Shown: in pieces, positions 42,431 to 54,873 of the stretch
Layout of the letters: the number at the start of each line of letters is the position of its first letter
Numbering within the stretch: the stretch's first letter is position 1
Assembly: GCF_900115695.1 (NCBI RefSeq)
Contig: NZ_FOXK01000005.1
Location: forward strand, 310,001 to 374,000
Origin: Ectopseudomonas toyotomiensis
Lineage (GTDB): Bacteria > Pseudomonadota > Gammaproteobacteria > Pseudomonadales > Pseudomonadaceae
Reading direction: 5' to 3'
DNA length: 64,000 nt
The notes under the pieces: model-generated
Database searches by the model: none
Seen by the model: only the letters and a program-made list of their open reading frames with translations
What the model was told of the DNA's origin: nothing
Program-made: the position numbers and the translations under genes

Positions 42431-42526
42431 GTCTTCACAGAATCGCGAATAAAACCGGCGTTCATGGACGGTAGGTTTTGTTGGCGACTCTGTCCCGTAT
42501 CGAAGTAGTCATGAGGTTTGCACTCC

Positions 42527-44550
<2,024 letters not shown>

Positions 44551-44554
<4 letters not shown>

Positions 44555-44958
44555 TCGGCCTCTGCCTGGGGTTGGCCGGCGCGGTATGGGCAGAGTTGCC
44601 CACGCCGTCCTTCACCCTGGCCTGGACCCACACCATCGAGAAGGTGCGCTGGGAAGAGGATTACCGTGTCACCGCCGAGGGCCTGGTCCTCGGCGAGGCA
44701 CGGGTCAAGGGTTCCGGCGCCGGAATGGAAATTCCCGACGGCGCCGAACTGCGCAATGGCAGCTGGCACTACCAGCGTCAGCTACCGCCTTTGCAACCCC
44801 TGCGAGTCGGGCGTACGCCTGAAGCCGGGGATTACCAACTGTGTTTCAACCAGCGTTGTCGCCCGATGAGCGATTGGCTCGGCCCGCCACAAGCGAGCCA
44901 GCCGACGTTGGAACTCTGGAGCTGTGAGCTGAGCTCCCCTGCGGCTGACGCGGGCTAG
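44551..44958 (+). CDS. DUF1850 domain-containing protein
   Basis: A 135-residue protein starting at GTG 44551 (VIGLCLGLAGAVWAELPTPS), which gives a short hydrophobic export or anchor segment. FTLAWTHTIEKVRWEEDYRV matches the DUF1850 core. Members usually sit next to TAXI-TRAP permeases, as here, so an accessory role in that transporter is likely. The biochemical role is unknown. The frame extends upstream in the permease gene, but the overlapping GTG fits operon design. Confidence 0.85.
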
Positions 44959-45013
44959 GTTCGCCAGAGCGGACTCAGGCTTCCGGCGCCACAAGTGCCG
45001 GATCAAAAGAAGG

Positions 45014-45050
45014 AAACCCCCATGCGGCGCGAGCCTGTGGGGGTTTTGTT
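45014..45050 (+). terminator. Intrinsic terminator after the TAXI-TRAP operon
   Basis: AAACCCCCA (45014-45022) pairs with TGGGGGTTT (45037-45045), followed by TGTT. The stem is strong and lies 56 bases after the DUF1850 stop. Confidence 0.8.
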
Positions 45051-45099
45051 CATCTAGGGCCTGCTAGGCTTAGCTAACCACCTGCCCAGGAGACCTGCC

Positions 45100-45615
45100 A
45101 TGCGCCCTCTGTTTCGCTTCGCCCTCCCGCTTGCTCTCTGCCTGTCGCCCGTCATGGCCAGCGCCCTGGATCTCCAGCCCGGTGTCTGGGAAGTCAGCTC
45201 GCACAACATGCAGGTGGGTGGCCAGGCCATGCCCGGCATGGAGGAAATGCTGGCGCAGATGCAGAACCTGCCGGCCGAACAGCGGCAGATGATGGAGAAC
45301 ATGATGGCCGAGCAGGGCATCAAACTCGGTGCCGGTGGCGTGCAGATGTGCCTCACCGCCGAGCAGATCAAGGCTCAGGAAATCCCCCTGCACGACCCTG
45401 ACTCCGGCTGCAGCAACGAGATTCTCGAACGCAGCGCGACGCTATGGAAATTCCGCTTCAACTGCCCGGATGCTCAGGGTGAAGGGGAGACGCGTTTCGT
45501 CAGCGACAAGGAATTCACCACCCAGGTCAAAGGCACCTACAACGGCCAGCCGAGCAGCATGGAAAGTCGAGCACGTTGGGTCGGGGCGGATTGCGGCACC
45601 CTCAAAAGCAAATAA
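45100..45615 (+). CDS. DUF3617 domain-containing periplasmic protein
   Basis: A 171-residue protein with signal peptide MRPLFRFALPLALCLSPVMA ending near ASALD. The mature start LQPGVWEVSSHNMQVGGQAM matches the DUF3617 family. A Met/Gln-rich helix (MEEMLAQMQNLPAEQRQMME) and four cysteines (MCLTAEQ, SGCSNE, NCPDA, ADCGTL) suggest two disulfides. Function is unknown. AGGAG precedes the ATG. Confidence 0.87.
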   Translation: MRPLFRFALPLALCLSPVMASALDLQPGVWEVSSHNMQVGGQAMPGMEEMLAQMQNLPAEQRQMMENMMAEQGIKLGAGGVQMCLTAEQIKAQEIPLHDPDSGCSNEILERSATLWKFRFNCPDAQGEGETRFVSDKEFTTQVKGTYNGQPSSMESRARWVGADCGTLKSK

Positions 45616-45689
45616 ATGCAGCTGTAGATGTAAATTATTCGTATTGACTAAGGGGGTGCCTGCTGCGAGAATTTTGTCGCTAATTGTTT

Positions 45690-45710
45690 GCATTTGCGAT
45701 TGGCAAATGC
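45690..45710. promoter_or_regulatory. Perfect inverted repeat upstream of a siderophore receptor
   Basis: GCATTTGC (45690-45697) and GCAAATGC (45703-45710) flank GATTG. It lies 70 bases before the TTG start of the receptor and could be an operator or a leader hairpin. Further upstream, GTAAATTATTCGTATTGAC (45634-45652) is a weak Fur-box-like AT-rich stretch. Confidence 0.45.
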
Positions 45711-45779
45711 CTGCCAGGGAGGCACTCGGCTGCGAAGGGACTATCTGCGGCTATCGACAGCGCATCAGGAGATCGTCCC

Positions 45780-47870
45780 TTGTTCAGCAGAAAAACCCAC
45801 CTGGCCGTGGCGGTTGCGGCCGCCTGCAGTTTCAATCAAGCCCTGGCCGAGCAGGAGCAGATCGAGCTCGATGCCCAGACCGTGGTTGGCAGCAGCAGTA
45901 CGGTGGCCGAGGTCGATAGCTACAAATCCACCCCCAGCAGCGCTGCGACCAAGCTCGACCTGACTCCGCGGCAGACGCCGCAGTCGATTTCCACCCTGAG
46001 CGGCGCCCAGCTGCGCGACTTCAAGCTCACCAGTGTCAACGATGCGCTCAAGGCCGTGCCGGGCGTGCAGGTACAGGAAGTCGAAACGGATCGCACCTAC
46101 TACACCGCCCGCGGCTTCGACATCACCAACTTCCAGTACGACGGCATCTCCGTGCCCTTCGTCTACGGCAACGTCGAGGGCGATCTGGACACCTCGATGT
46201 ACGAGCGCGTGGAAGTGATCCGCGGTGCCAACGGCCTGATTTCTGGCACCGGCAACCCGTCGGCAACGGTCAACTTCGTGCGCAAGCGACCGACCGCCGT
46301 GCCGCAGGCGCGCGTGGACCTGACCGCCGGCTCCTGGGACAAGCGACGTATCGATACCGACGTATCCGGCGCGCTCAACGATGCCGGTACAGTGCGTGGG
46401 CGCGTGGTGTACGCCAACGAAAACAAGAACTCCTACCTCGACCGTTACTCGCGTGAGAAGAACGTGTTCCATGGCGTACTGGAGTTCGACCTGGACAACC
46501 GCACCGTCTTCACCCTCGGTCATACCCTACAGACCAGCGATGCCAACTCGCCGATGTGGGGGGCTTTGCCGCTGAACTACAGCGATGGTTCGAAGACCGA
46601 CTATTCCCGTTCGACCAGCACGTCCTCCGATTGGGCCTATTGGGACGTCAAGGAAAACCGCACCTTTGCCGAGCTGGCGCACACCTTCGACAACGGTTGG
46701 CAAGCCAAGACCGTACTGACGCGAGTGGAAAAGAAGGGCGATGGCTCGTTGTTCTACATGTACGGTACGCCGGATCGGAATACCGGCCTCGGCCTGTTCA
46801 GCTATCCGTCCGAGTATAAGGACGAGAACAAGCAGCTGATCGTCGATGTGCAGGCCAGTGGACCATTCAACCTGGCTGGCCGCCAGCATGAGGCCGCCTT
46901 GGGCGCCAGCTGGTCGCGTTCGGAATTGAGCGATATTTCCTACTATGACTCCACGAGAGGTACAGCTCTGCCGCCACTGGAGGAGTGGAATGGCGACATT
47001 GGCAGGCCGCTGAATGATCTGCCCACCAATGGCAGTGACTTCACCGACCGCATGACGAGCATGTACGGTGCCGCGCGTTGGAGCCTGACCGATAACTTGA
47101 GCTTGATCACCGGTACCCGTGTCGTCGACGTGAAAAGTAACGGTACCAACTACGGTGTAGAGAAAAACTCGAAGAACAGCGGCAAGGTGGTGCCCTACGC
47201 GGGCGTGGTCTACGACATCACCGATCAGTATTCGGTCTATGCCAGCTATACCGAGATCTTCGATCCGCAGACCAAAACCAATGCTGCAGGCTCGCGCCTG
47301 GCGCCGGTAGAGGGTGTGAACTACGAGGTGGGCATCAAGGGCGAGCTGTTCGACGATAAGGTCAACGTGGCGCTGGCCGTATTCCGCACCGAGCAGGACA
47401 ACTTCGCCCAACAGGCGGGCACCATCGGTGGCCGCGCCTATTACCGCGCGGTCGAGGGGCTGACCAGCGAAGGCTACGAGATCGAGATTTCCGGCCAGCC
47501 CATTCAGGGGCTGGAGCTGAATGCGGGCTACACCTTCGTCGACATCACCAATGCCGATGGCTCGCACGGGGTCACCTACTCGCCCAAGCACATGGTCAAG
47601 ACCGCTGCCACCTATCGTGTTCCAGCGATGGACAAACTCAAGGTTGGCGCTGCTGTGCGTTGGCAGGACGACACTCACAACGGTATTGCCGAGCAGGATG
47701 CCTACGCCGTGGTCGACCTGATGGCCAGCTACGATATCGACCCGAACTGGAGCGTGTCGGCCAACCTCAACAACCTCACCGACGAGAAGTACCTGAGCAG
47801 CCTGTACTGGACTCAGGCCTACTACGGCGCACCGCGTAATGCCAGCGTGAGCGTCAGCTGGAAGTACTGA
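45780..47870 (+). CDS. TonB-dependent siderophore receptor
   Basis: A 696-residue receptor. TTG at 45780 is taken as the start because AGGAG lies nine bases upstream and it yields a good signal peptide (FSRKTHLAVAVAAACSFNQALA). The plug has LDLTPRQTPQSISTLSGAQLRD, VNDALKAVPGVQVQEVETDRT and ERVEVIRGANGLISGTGNPSATVNFVRKRP. The barrel ends SVSVSWKY. This is the FpvA/FoxA/FhuE-like family of ferric-siderophore receptors without an N-terminal signalling domain. The ligand is unknown. Iron regulation is likely but the Fur-like site is weak. Confidence 0.92.
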   Translation: MFSRKTHLAVAVAAACSFNQALAEQEQIELDAQTVVGSSSTVAEVDSYKSTPSSAATKLDLTPRQTPQSISTLSGAQLRDFKLTSVNDALKAVPGVQVQEVETDRTYYTARGFDITNFQYDGISVPFVYGNVEGDLDTSMYERVEVIRGANGLISGTGNPSATVNFVRKRPTAVPQARVDLTAGSWDKRRIDTDVSGALNDAGTVRGRVVYANENKNSYLDRYSREKNVFHGVLEFDLDNRTVFTLGHTLQTSDANSPMWGALPLNYSDGSKTDYSRSTSTSSDWAYWDVKENRTFAELAHTFDNGWQAKTVLTRVEKKGDGSLFYMYGTPDRNTGLGLFSYPSEYKDENKQLIVDVQASGPFNLAGRQHEAALGASWSRSELSDISYYDSTRGTALPPLEEWNGDIGRPLNDLPTNGSDFTDRMTSMYGAARWSLTDNLSLITGTRVVDVKSNGTNYGVEKNSKNSGKVVPYAGVVYDITDQYSVYASYTEIFDPQTKTNAAGSRLAPVEGVNYEVGIKGELFDDKVNVALAVFRTEQDNFAQQAGTIGGRAYYRAVEGLTSEGYEIEISGQPIQGLELNAGYTFVDITNADGSHGVTYSPKHMVKTAATYRVPAMDKLKVGAAVRWQDDTHNGIAEQDAYAVVDLMASYDIDPNWSVSANLNNLTDEKYLSSLYWTQAYYGAPRNASVSVSWKY

Positions 47871-47894
47871 GCCGCCGCCACGCCACGGGCCGAC

Positions 47895-48620
47895 TCACAG
47901 CCCGTGGCGGCGGCGAATTTCCCCCACCAGCTCTGCCCGTTCTTCGAGAAAACGGTTGAACGCCTCGATCAGTTGCGGATGGTGGATGCTCGACAGGTAG
48001 TAGTGATCTTCCACGTGCGGCAGTTGCGGGTCGAACACCAGGCTGTCGGCTGCCATGCGCATCTGCCTGAGTTGGTGAGCCACTACCCTGGGGTTGAGGT
48101 AGACAGCGTCGACGCGGTCACTGCTTGCCATGCGCAGCAACGAGTCGATCTGGTTGGCCTGGATCAGGCGTATGTGCCCGGCGCGGATGTCCGGCAGATA
48201 GGGCCAGGGCGTGAAGCCGTTCTGCGTGCCGAGCAGTTCGATACGTTGCTGGCCCTGACCGAGGTGCTGCGGCTTGACCAGGATGCCATCTACATAGGGC
48301 GCTGCCGGGGCGCTGTAGTGAATGTCATGGCCGGCCTTCTGGTCGGCGTTCCATTGCGGGTGATCGGGGAACTTGAGGTCGACCCGGCCGGACAGAAAGT
48401 CACCGAGCAGGCGCCTGACCGGCAGCGGCATGTAGACGAAGCGATAGCCATGCTCGGCGGCGAAGGCGTCCAGCAGATCGCGCGCATAGCCACGGTATTC
48501 GCCGTTCTCCACATCCGAGTAAGGCTGATAGGGCTGCAGTTCGACACCGACGTGAATCTCCTCCTGCGCCAGAGCGGGCAGGACGAACAGGCAGAGCAGC
48601 AGGGCAAAGCACTTGGTCAT
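47895..48620 (-). CDS. Periplasmic substrate-binding protein of the amino-acid (PBPb) type
   Basis: A 241-residue protein with signal peptide MTKCFALLLCLFVLPALAQ. EIHVGVELQPYQPYSDVENGEYRGYARDLLDAF is the usual start of a family-3 solute-binding domain, followed by FVYMPLPVRRLLGDFLSGRVDLKFPD. No permease or ATPase gene is adjacent, so it may be an orphan sensor or binding protein. It lies 58 bases downstream of the cardiolipin synthase gene on the same strand. Confidence 0.85.
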   Translation of the reverse strand: MTKCFALLLCLFVLPALAQEEIHVGVELQPYQPYSDVENGEYRGYARDLLDAFAAEHGYRFVYMPLPVRRLLGDFLSGRVDLKFPDHPQWNADQKAGHDIHYSAPAAPYVDGILVKPQHLGQGQQRIELLGTQNGFTPWPYLPDIRAGHIRLIQANQIDSLLRMASSDRVDAVYLNPRVVAHQLRQMRMAADSLVFDPQLPHVEDHYYLSSIHHPQLIEAFNRFLEERAELVGEIRRRHGL

Positions 48621-48678
48621 GGCGTGCAGGTTCTCGCTGACAGCTAACAGCGGTTGGCACCCTAACCATAGCCGTGCC

Positions 48679-50124
48679 TCAGAGAATCGGCGAGATCAGC
48701 CGCGCTACGCGCATGCCCAGTTGCTGCAGGCGGTGCAGGTTGCGCCGGTCGGCGTTGACCAGCTCGCGTGAGAGGCTGAAGTCTTCCTCCAGCATGTTCG
48801 CTACCAGGGCGTTGAAGCCCTCGTCGAAGGTCAGCAGGCTGGCCTCGAAATTCAGGCGGAAGGAGCGGTTGTCCAGGTTGGCGCTGCCCAGCATGCTGAC
48901 ATCGTGGTCGATCAGCAGCGCCTTCTGGTGCAGGAACCCCGGTTGGTAACGGAAGATGCGCACGCCGGCGCGCAGCGCCTCGAAGGCATACAGGCTGGAG
49001 GCGGCATAGACAATGCGGTGATCGGGGCGTGACGGCAGCAGCAGGCGCACGTCCACGCCGCGCATCACCGCCAGGCGCAGTGCGGCGAACAGCGCCTCGT
49101 CGGGCACGAAGTAGGGGCTGCTCAGCCACACCCGCTCGCGCGCTGCATGAATCGCTTCGACGAACAGCAGCGAGCAGGTTTCCTGCGGATCGGCCGGGCC
49201 ACTGGCGATCACCTGGCAGAGCAGGCCGGGCTCGTCCTGCTTGCTCGGCATCAGCAGCGGTGGCAGCTTCTGGCAGGCCCAGTACCAGTCCTCGGCGAAG
49301 GCTTCCTGCAGGCTGGCCACCACGGGCCCGCGCACTTCGACGTGGGTATCGCGCCAGGGGGCCAGCGGTGGTTTCTGCCCGAGGTATTCGATGCCGACGT
49401 TGAGTCCGCCGAGAAAGCCGATCTCGCCGTCGACCACGACGATCTTGCGGTGGTTGCGGAAATTCAGCTGAAAGCGATTGAACAGTCCGGAGCGCGTGGG
49501 GAAGGCGTGTATCTGCACGCCGCCGCGGCGCAGGCGATCAATGAAGGCGGCGGACAACGAATGGCTGCCGACGCCGTCATACAGCACATGCACCTGTACG
49601 CCTGCGGCGGCGCGCTCCAGCAGTACGTCTTGCAGGCGCCGGCCGAGGCGGTCATCGCGGATGATGAAGAATTGCAGCAGGATCACCTGCTGGGCGCTGG
49701 CCAGGGCTGCGAAGATGGCGGCGAAGGTGGCTTCGCCGTCGATCAGCAGTTCGACGCGGTTGCCGATCAGGCCGGGCAGATGCGACAGGCGCGGCAGCGC
49801 GCGCAGTCGGTCGTAGGCCGGCGACAGGTGCGCCGCCTTGGCTTCCTCGACCCAGGGGCGCCAGTCCTGTTCGGCCATGGCGTGGTGCATTTCCTTGTCG
49901 GCCTGGCGCCGCGCCTTGACGTAGGCATCGAAGCGGCTGCGGCCGAACACCAGGTACGGCAGCAGCGTCAGGTAGGGCATGAAGAACAGCGACAGACCCC
50001 AGGCCAGCGCGCCTTGGGCGGTGCGCACGGTCAGCACGGCGTGGATCGCGGCCAATACGCCAAGGGCGTGAATGGTGGCGATCAGGTAGGCGAACAGATG
50101 GGGAATGCCGAAATCCGCAGGCAT
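48679..50124 (-). CDS. Cardiolipin synthase (ClsA type)
   Basis: A 481-residue inner-membrane enzyme that joins two phosphatidylglycerol molecules into cardiolipin. Two N-terminal membrane segments (about residues 8-28 and 38-60) precede two phospholipase-D HKD motifs: [17 protein letters not shown] in the first half and [19 protein letters not shown] in the second. Length matches ClsA. Confidence 0.93.
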   Translation of the reverse strand: MPADFGIPHLFAYLIATIHALGVLAAIHAVLTVRTAQGALAWGLSLFFMPYLTLLPYLVFGRSRFDAYVKARRQADKEMHHAMAEQDWRPWVEEAKAAHLSPAYDRLRALPRLSHLPGLIGNRVELLIDGEATFAAIFAALASAQQVILLQFFIIRDDRLGRRLQDVLLERAAAGVQVHVLYDGVGSHSLSAAFIDRLRRGGVQIHAFPTRSGLFNRFQLNFRNHRKIVVVDGEIGFLGGLNVGIEYLGQKPPLAPWRDTHVEVRGPVVASLQEAFAEDWYWACQKLPPLLMPSKQDEPGLLCQVIASGPADPQETCSLLFVEAIHAARERVWLSSPYFVPDEALFAALRLAVMRGVDVRLLLPSRPDHRIVYAASSLYAFEALRAGVRIFRYQPGFLHQKALLIDHDVSMLGSANLDNRSFRLNFEASLLTFDEGFNALVANMLEEDFSLSRELVNADRRNLHRLQQLGMRVARLISPIL

Positions 50125-50409
50125 GCAGGGTCTTCCTTTGCACAGGCTGTGTGCAGCTGACCACGGGGGTTATGCAGCGTTCGCGAGCATCCTGCCATGG
50201 CTACCTGGCGAATGGCAGTGTCGGGCAAATTGCCACCTTTCGAGGAATTATTCAGGACTCTCATGTGTCTGTGAGTCTGAGTGAGCGGAATTCATGTGTT
50301 ACCCTTTCCGGTTCGACCCGTTTGCAGGTCGTCTTTAATTGGAGGAGGGCATCCGTCCTGTTCACGTTCGGCTTAGCGAGCCCAAAACACATCAAGGAGT
50401 ACGCCTCGT

Positions 50410-52077
50410 ATGGGAAACGTCCCTTCGCATGACACGACCCCGCCATCCGCAGCGGAAACCCACGAAGGCATCCCGGCACCGACCGGTGAAGCCAATCTGA
50501 TCGACACCGATTACGTCATCGGTCAGGACAACATCAAAGGGCAGTTCGTCTTCGCCCTCGACATTCATGGCAAGGTTTTCACCATCTCCGCGATCGTCGC
50601 GGTGATTTTCGTGATCCTCGCCCTGGCCCTACAGAACCAGATCGAGCCGCTGTTCAGCGGGCTGCGCGACTGGCTCACCCACCACATGGCCTGGTTCTTC
50701 ATCGGCGCCGCCAACATCTTCGTCATCCTCTGTATAGGTCTGATCCTTTCGCCACTGGGCAAGGTGCGTATCGGCGGCAAGGACGCGACTCCCGACTACA
50801 CCTACATGGGCTGGTTCTCCATGCTGTTCGCTGCCGGTATGGGTATCGGTCTGATGTTCTACGGTGTGTCCGAACCCATGTCGCACTACAGCTCGGCGAT
50901 GGGCGGCATCACCGTGGGTGAGGACGGTGTGCGCACCGACTGGGCACCACTTGGTGGCGCCGCCGGCAACGCCGAGGAAGCCGTGCGCCTGGGCATGGCC
51001 GCGACCATCTTCCACTGGGGCCTGCACCCCTGGGCGATATACGCCATTGTCGCGCTGGCGCTGGCGCTGTTCTCTTTCAACAAGGGCCTGCCGCTGTCGA
51101 TCCGCTCGATCTTCTACCCGATCCTCGGCGAGCGCGTCTGGGGCTGGCCAGGGCATATCGTCGACATTCTCGCGGTGTTCGCCACCCTGTTCGGTCTGGT
51201 CACTTCGCTGGGTTTGGGCGCGGAGCAGGCGGCTGCGGGTGTGGAGTACCTGTTCGGCATCCCGGCCACGGACACCACCAAGGTACTGCTGATCGTCGCC
51301 ATCACCCTGATTGCCCTGGCCTCGGTGGTTGCCGGCCTCGACAAGGGGGTCAAGCGCCTGTCGGAGATCAACATGGGCCTGGCCATGGCCCTGCTGCTGT
51401 TCATCATCATCGCCGGGCCGACCCTGGTGATCTTCACCGACTTCTTCAAGAACCTCGGCGCCTACCTGCAGTACCTGCCGGCGTTGTCCAACCCGGTCGG
51501 CCGTGAAGACGCCAACTTCAGCCAGGGCTGGACCGCCTTCTACTGGGCCTGGTGGATCAGCTGGTCGCCGTTCGTGGGCATGTTCATCGCCCGCGTCAGC
51601 CGTGGTCGCAGCGTGCGTGAATTCCTCGTTGCCGTGCTGCTGGTGCCGTCGCTGGTCTCGGTGCTGTGGATGACCGCCTTCGGTGGCACCGCCATCAACC
51701 AACTGCTGGTCGATGGTTTCACTGGCGCGCAGGAAGCCGGCCTCGAGCTGAAGCTGTTCAGCATGCTCGGTGAAATGCCGCTGACCGGTATCACCTCGTT
51801 CATCGGCATCGTGCTGGTGGTGGTGTTCTTCATCACCTCGTCGGACTCCGGCTCGCTGGTGATCGACACCATCACCGCGGGCGGCAAGGTCAACGCGCCG
51901 GTACCGCAGCGCGTGTTCTGGGCCAGCATAGAGGGCGTGATCGCCATCGCCCTGCTGCTCGGCGGCGGTCTGGTTGCGCTGCAGGCCATGGCCGTGTCGA
52001 CGGGCCTGCCGTTCACCATCGTGTTGCTGGTGGGCTGTATCTCGATCGTCAAAGGCCTGATGAGCGAGCCTCGATAG
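50410..52077 (+). CDS. BCCT-family betaine/carnitine/choline transporter
   Basis: A 555-residue transporter with twelve predicted spans. MGWFSMLFAAGMGIGLMFYGVSEP and the Trp-rich AFYWAWWISWSPFVGMFIARVSRGR are diagnostic of the BCCT family. There is no long cytoplasmic C-terminal tail, so strong osmotic gating of the BetP kind is less likely and a catabolic-uptake role is plausible. The convergent L-serine ammonia-lyase gene would fit betaine-to-glycine-to-serine catabolism (inference). The 285 bases upstream hold its promoter and nothing else recognisable. Confidence 0.94.
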   Translation: MGNVPSHDTTPPSAAETHEGIPAPTGEANLIDTDYVIGQDNIKGQFVFALDIHGKVFTISAIVAVIFVILALALQNQIEPLFSGLRDWLTHHMAWFFIGAANIFVILCIGLILSPLGKVRIGGKDATPDYTYMGWFSMLFAAGMGIGLMFYGVSEPMSHYSSAMGGITVGEDGVRTDWAPLGGAAGNAEEAVRLGMAATIFHWGLHPWAIYAIVALALALFSFNKGLPLSIRSIFYPILGERVWGWPGHIVDILAVFATLFGLVTSLGLGAEQAAAGVEYLFGIPATDTTKVLLIVAITLIALASVVAGLDKGVKRLSEINMGLAMALLLFIIIAGPTLVIFTDFFKNLGAYLQYLPALSNPVGREDANFSQGWTAFYWAWWISWSPFVGMFIARVSRGRSVREFLVAVLLVPSLVSVLWMTAFGGTAINQLLVDGFTGAQEAGLELKLFSMLGEMPLTGITSFIGIVLVVVFFITSSDSGSLVIDTITAGGKVNAPVPQRVFWASIEGVIAIALLLGGGLVALQAMAVSTGLPFTIVLLVGCISIVKGLMSEPR

Positions 52078-52136
52078 ACGCGACGCGGTCTGCCCCCCTC
52101 TTTCATTGATGGGAGAAGGGAGCGAGCCACAAACAA

Positions 52137-52176
52137 AAAACGCCGCGAACCTGTCAGGGTCCGCGGCGTTTTCGTA
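52137..52176. terminator. Bidirectional terminator between BCCT and serine dehydratase genes
   Basis: AAAACGCCGCG (52137-52147) pairs with CGCGGCGTTTT (52162-52172). A-rich and T-rich flanks let it serve both converging genes. Confidence 0.9.
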
Positions 52177-52191
52177 TCTGGCGGTCGTGCA

Positions 52192-53580
52192 TCAGCACTC
52201 GATGATATTCACCGCCAGGCCGCCACGGGCGGTTTCCTTGTACTTGGTCAGCATGTCTGCGCCGGTCTCGCGCATGGTCTTGATCACCTTGTCCAGGCTT
52301 ACGTAGTGCGAGCCATCGCCGTACAGCGCCATGCGCGCGGCGTTGATGGCTTTGACCGAAGCGATGGCGTTGCGCTCGATGCAGGGGATCTGCACCAGGC
52401 CGCCGACCGGGTCGCAGGTCAGGCCCAGGTGGTGCTCCATGCCGATTTCTGCGGCGTTCTCGACCTGCTCCGGGGTGCCGCCAAGTACCGCGCACAGCGC
52501 GCCGGCCGCCATCGAACAGGCCACGCCGACTTCACCCTGGCAGCCGACCTCGGCGCCGCTGATCGAGGCGTTTTCCTTGTACAGGATGCCGATGGCGCCG
52601 GCGGTGAGCAGGAAATCGATGATGCCGCGCTCGCTGGCGCCGGAAATGGCGTTGGCGTAGTAGTGCAGCACTGCCGGGATGATGCCGGCGGCGCCGTTGG
52701 TTGGCGCGGTGACCACGCGACCACCGGCGGCGTTCTCCTCGTTCACCGCGAGGGCCCAGAGGTTCACCCAGTCGAGCATGCGCAGCGGGTCTTCCAGGTA
52801 GCTGCGCTGGAAACCGCCCAGCTTGCGCGCCAGGATTGCGGCACGGCGGCGCACCTTGAAGCCGCCCGGCAGGATGCCCTCGGTGCGGCAGCCACGGTCG
52901 ACGCAGGCCTGCATCACCTTCCAGATTTCCAGCAGGCCGGCATCGGTCTCTTCGTCGCTGCGCCAGTGGCGTTCGTTGCGGCGCATCACCTCGGCGATGC
53001 CGATGCCGTTCTCGCGCGCCAGGCGCAGCAGGTCGGCACCACTGCTGAACGGCAGCGGCAGGCTGGTGGCATCCGGGGCGATGACCTTGTGCTTGGAGCC
53101 GTCGGCGAGAATTGCCTCGCTGACCACGAAGCCGCCGCCCACCGAGTAATAGGTGGCCTCGTGCACCTGAATGCCAGTGGCATCGAAGGCGGCGAAGCGC
53201 AGGCCGTTGGCGTGGAGCGGCAGCGCCTTGCGGAACATCTTCAGGTCAGCCTTCTCGTCGAAGGCGACGGAGTGCTTGCCGGCCAGGAGGATGCGCTTGT
53301 CGCGGCGAATGGCCTCGATGTAGCCGGGCACCTGATCCACGTCGACGGTGTCCGGCTCGTAGCCGCTGAGGCCGAGCAGCACCGCCTTGTCACTGCCGTG
53401 GCCCTTGCCGGTGGCGCCCAGAGAGCCATACAGCTCGGCGGCGACACGGGTCACCTGCGGCATGTGGCCGTGGTTTTCCAGGGCGTGGGTGAACAGCGCG
53501 GCCGCCCGCATCGGGCCGACGGTGTGGGAACTGGAGGGGCCGATACCGACTTTGAACAGGTCGAAAACGCTGATAGCCAT
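52192..53580 (-). CDS. L-serine ammonia-lyase, iron-sulfur type, single chain
   Basis: A 462-residue enzyme that deaminates L-serine to pyruvate. The start [24 protein letters not shown] is typical. Cluster-binding cysteines are in [15 protein letters not shown] and [19 protein letters not shown]. The alpha and beta domains are fused, as in SdaA/SdaB. It is divergent from a LysR gene across 183 bases. Confidence 0.96.
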   Translation of the reverse strand: MAISVFDLFKVGIGPSSSHTVGPMRAAALFTHALENHGHMPQVTRVAAELYGSLGATGKGHGSDKAVLLGLSGYEPDTVDVDQVPGYIEAIRRDKRILLAGKHSVAFDEKADLKMFRKALPLHANGLRFAAFDATGIQVHEATYYSVGGGFVVSEAILADGSKHKVIAPDATSLPLPFSSGADLLRLARENGIGIAEVMRRNERHWRSDEETDAGLLEIWKVMQACVDRGCRTEGILPGGFKVRRRAAILARKLGGFQRSYLEDPLRMLDWVNLWALAVNEENAAGGRVVTAPTNGAAGIIPAVLHYYANAISGASERGIIDFLLTAGAIGILYKENASISGAEVGCQGEVGVACSMAAGALCAVLGGTPEQVENAAEIGMEHHLGLTCDPVGGLVQIPCIERNAIASVKAINAARMALYGDGSHYVSLDKVIKTMRETGADMLTKYKETARGGLAVNIIEC

Positions 53581-53763
53581 GGCGAGATTCTTCTTCTGTG
53601 GGCACGGCTGAAAACCGGGTTTTCAGCGATGCCTTCATGTGGGTGAACCACGCGCCCGGTTCAGCGCGTGTGGATATCTCTATCTAAGGCCGGCCATATC
53701 ATTATGTATACTGATTTATTTTTAACCTATTCGTTAGCGACCCTTAACTATTGAGATCGCGCC

Positions 53764-54666
53764 ATGGACATCACCCGCCTGCGCACCCTGCGTGAACTGG
53801 CCCGCTGCCGCACCATGGCGGCCGCCGCCGAGTCGCTGCACCTGACGCCTTCGGCCGTATCACAGCAGGTTGCCCAGCTCGAACGCGAGGCGGATATGGA
53901 GCTGATCGAGCGACGCGGGCGCGGCGTGGTCCTGACCCCGGCTGGCGAACGGTTGGTGGCGCATGCCGAGCGCATCCTCATGGTGCTCGACGAAGCGCGC
54001 TCGGAGCTGGCGCTGCTGCGCGGCGAAATCGCCGGTGAACTGCGCGTGGCAGCCTTCCCTTCGATCGCCGTGGCGGTGATCGCGGAAACCGTGCGCGCGT
54101 TGCGTAGCGCCTATCCTCGGCTGAACGTGGTGGTGCTGGAGCTGGAACCGCAGGAAAGCCTCAGCGCCCTCGGCGCCTGGCAGATCGACGTGGCGGTGAT
54201 CGATGACCTGGCCGTGCAGCCCGACGAGAACCGCGAGAACTACGCACTGATTCCCCTGACCCAGGATCAACTGCACGTGCTGCTGCCCATCGACCATGCA
54301 CTGGCCCGGCGCGACAGCCTGACCATCGCCGAGCTGCGCGACGAAGCCTGGGCGCTGGACTCCACCGGCAGCTCCTTCGGCGAATTCATCACCAACCTGT
54401 GCCGCCGCTCGGGCTACGCGCCGCGCATCAACGCGCACTGCGCCGGCTTCGAGATGGTCGCGGCCATGGTCGCTTCGGGCAACTCCATCTCCATCGTCTC
54501 CGGCCTGCGCCTGGTACGAACGCTACCTGGCGTCACCGCCGTTCCGCTGCTGCCGGATATCCAGCGCGGCGTATTTCTCGCCTACCGCAAGGGCGAGCGT
54601 GATCACCCGGCGGTGAACGTGTTTCTCGACGAGGCGGTGTACACCGCCGACAAGGTCCTCGGCTAA
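53764..54666 (+). CDS. LysR-family transcriptional regulator
   Basis: A 300-residue regulator. The helix-turn-helix is MDITRLRTLRELARCRTMAAAAESLHLTPSAVSQQVAQLEREAD, followed by the effector domain. It is divergent from the serine dehydratase gene, which it may regulate. The intergenic DNA has an AT-rich patch (ATTATGTATACTGATTTATTTTT near 53700) that may hold the promoters. Confidence 0.93.
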   Translation: MDITRLRTLRELARCRTMAAAAESLHLTPSAVSQQVAQLEREADMELIERRGRGVVLTPAGERLVAHAERILMVLDEARSELALLRGEIAGELRVAAFPSIAVAVIAETVRALRSAYPRLNVVVLELEPQESLSALGAWQIDVAVIDDLAVQPDENRENYALIPLTQDQLHVLLPIDHALARRDSLTIAELRDEAWALDSTGSSFGEFITNLCRRSGYAPRINAHCAGFEMVAAMVASGNSISIVSGLRLVRTLPGVTAVPLLPDIQRGVFLAYRKGERDHPAVNVFLDEAVYTADKVLG

Positions 54667-54828
54667 CGCCATCCCGCCGGGCAGGACCGGCTGGGCGGCA
54701 GTCCGCTTTAGCCGCAAGGCTTTTGCTAGCCTCTCCCATTCATGGGAGACGACTGCATGGATGCAGGAGATAGAGCAACGCAGGATGCCCACGCCGAGGG
54801 GCCGGGGGAGAGGGTGCTTGTGATGGTA

Positions 54829-54845
54829 CCCACGCTCTGCGTGGG
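54829..54845. repeat. Short hairpin repeat
   Basis: CCCACGC (54829-54835) and GCGTGGG (54839-54845) flank TCT, in the context GGTACCCACGCTCTGCGTGGGAA. This is a known style of Pseudomonas intergenic repeat. It lies just downstream of the DUF2986 gene, in the minus direction. Confidence 0.55.
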
Positions 54846-54873
54846 AACGATCAAACTGTCCGTTTGCCGACTT

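Noticed and set aside
45634..45652. Fur box upstream of the siderophore receptor
   Set aside because: GTAAATTATTCGTATTGAC keeps only part of the Fur consensus, too weak to call as a site, though iron control remains likely.
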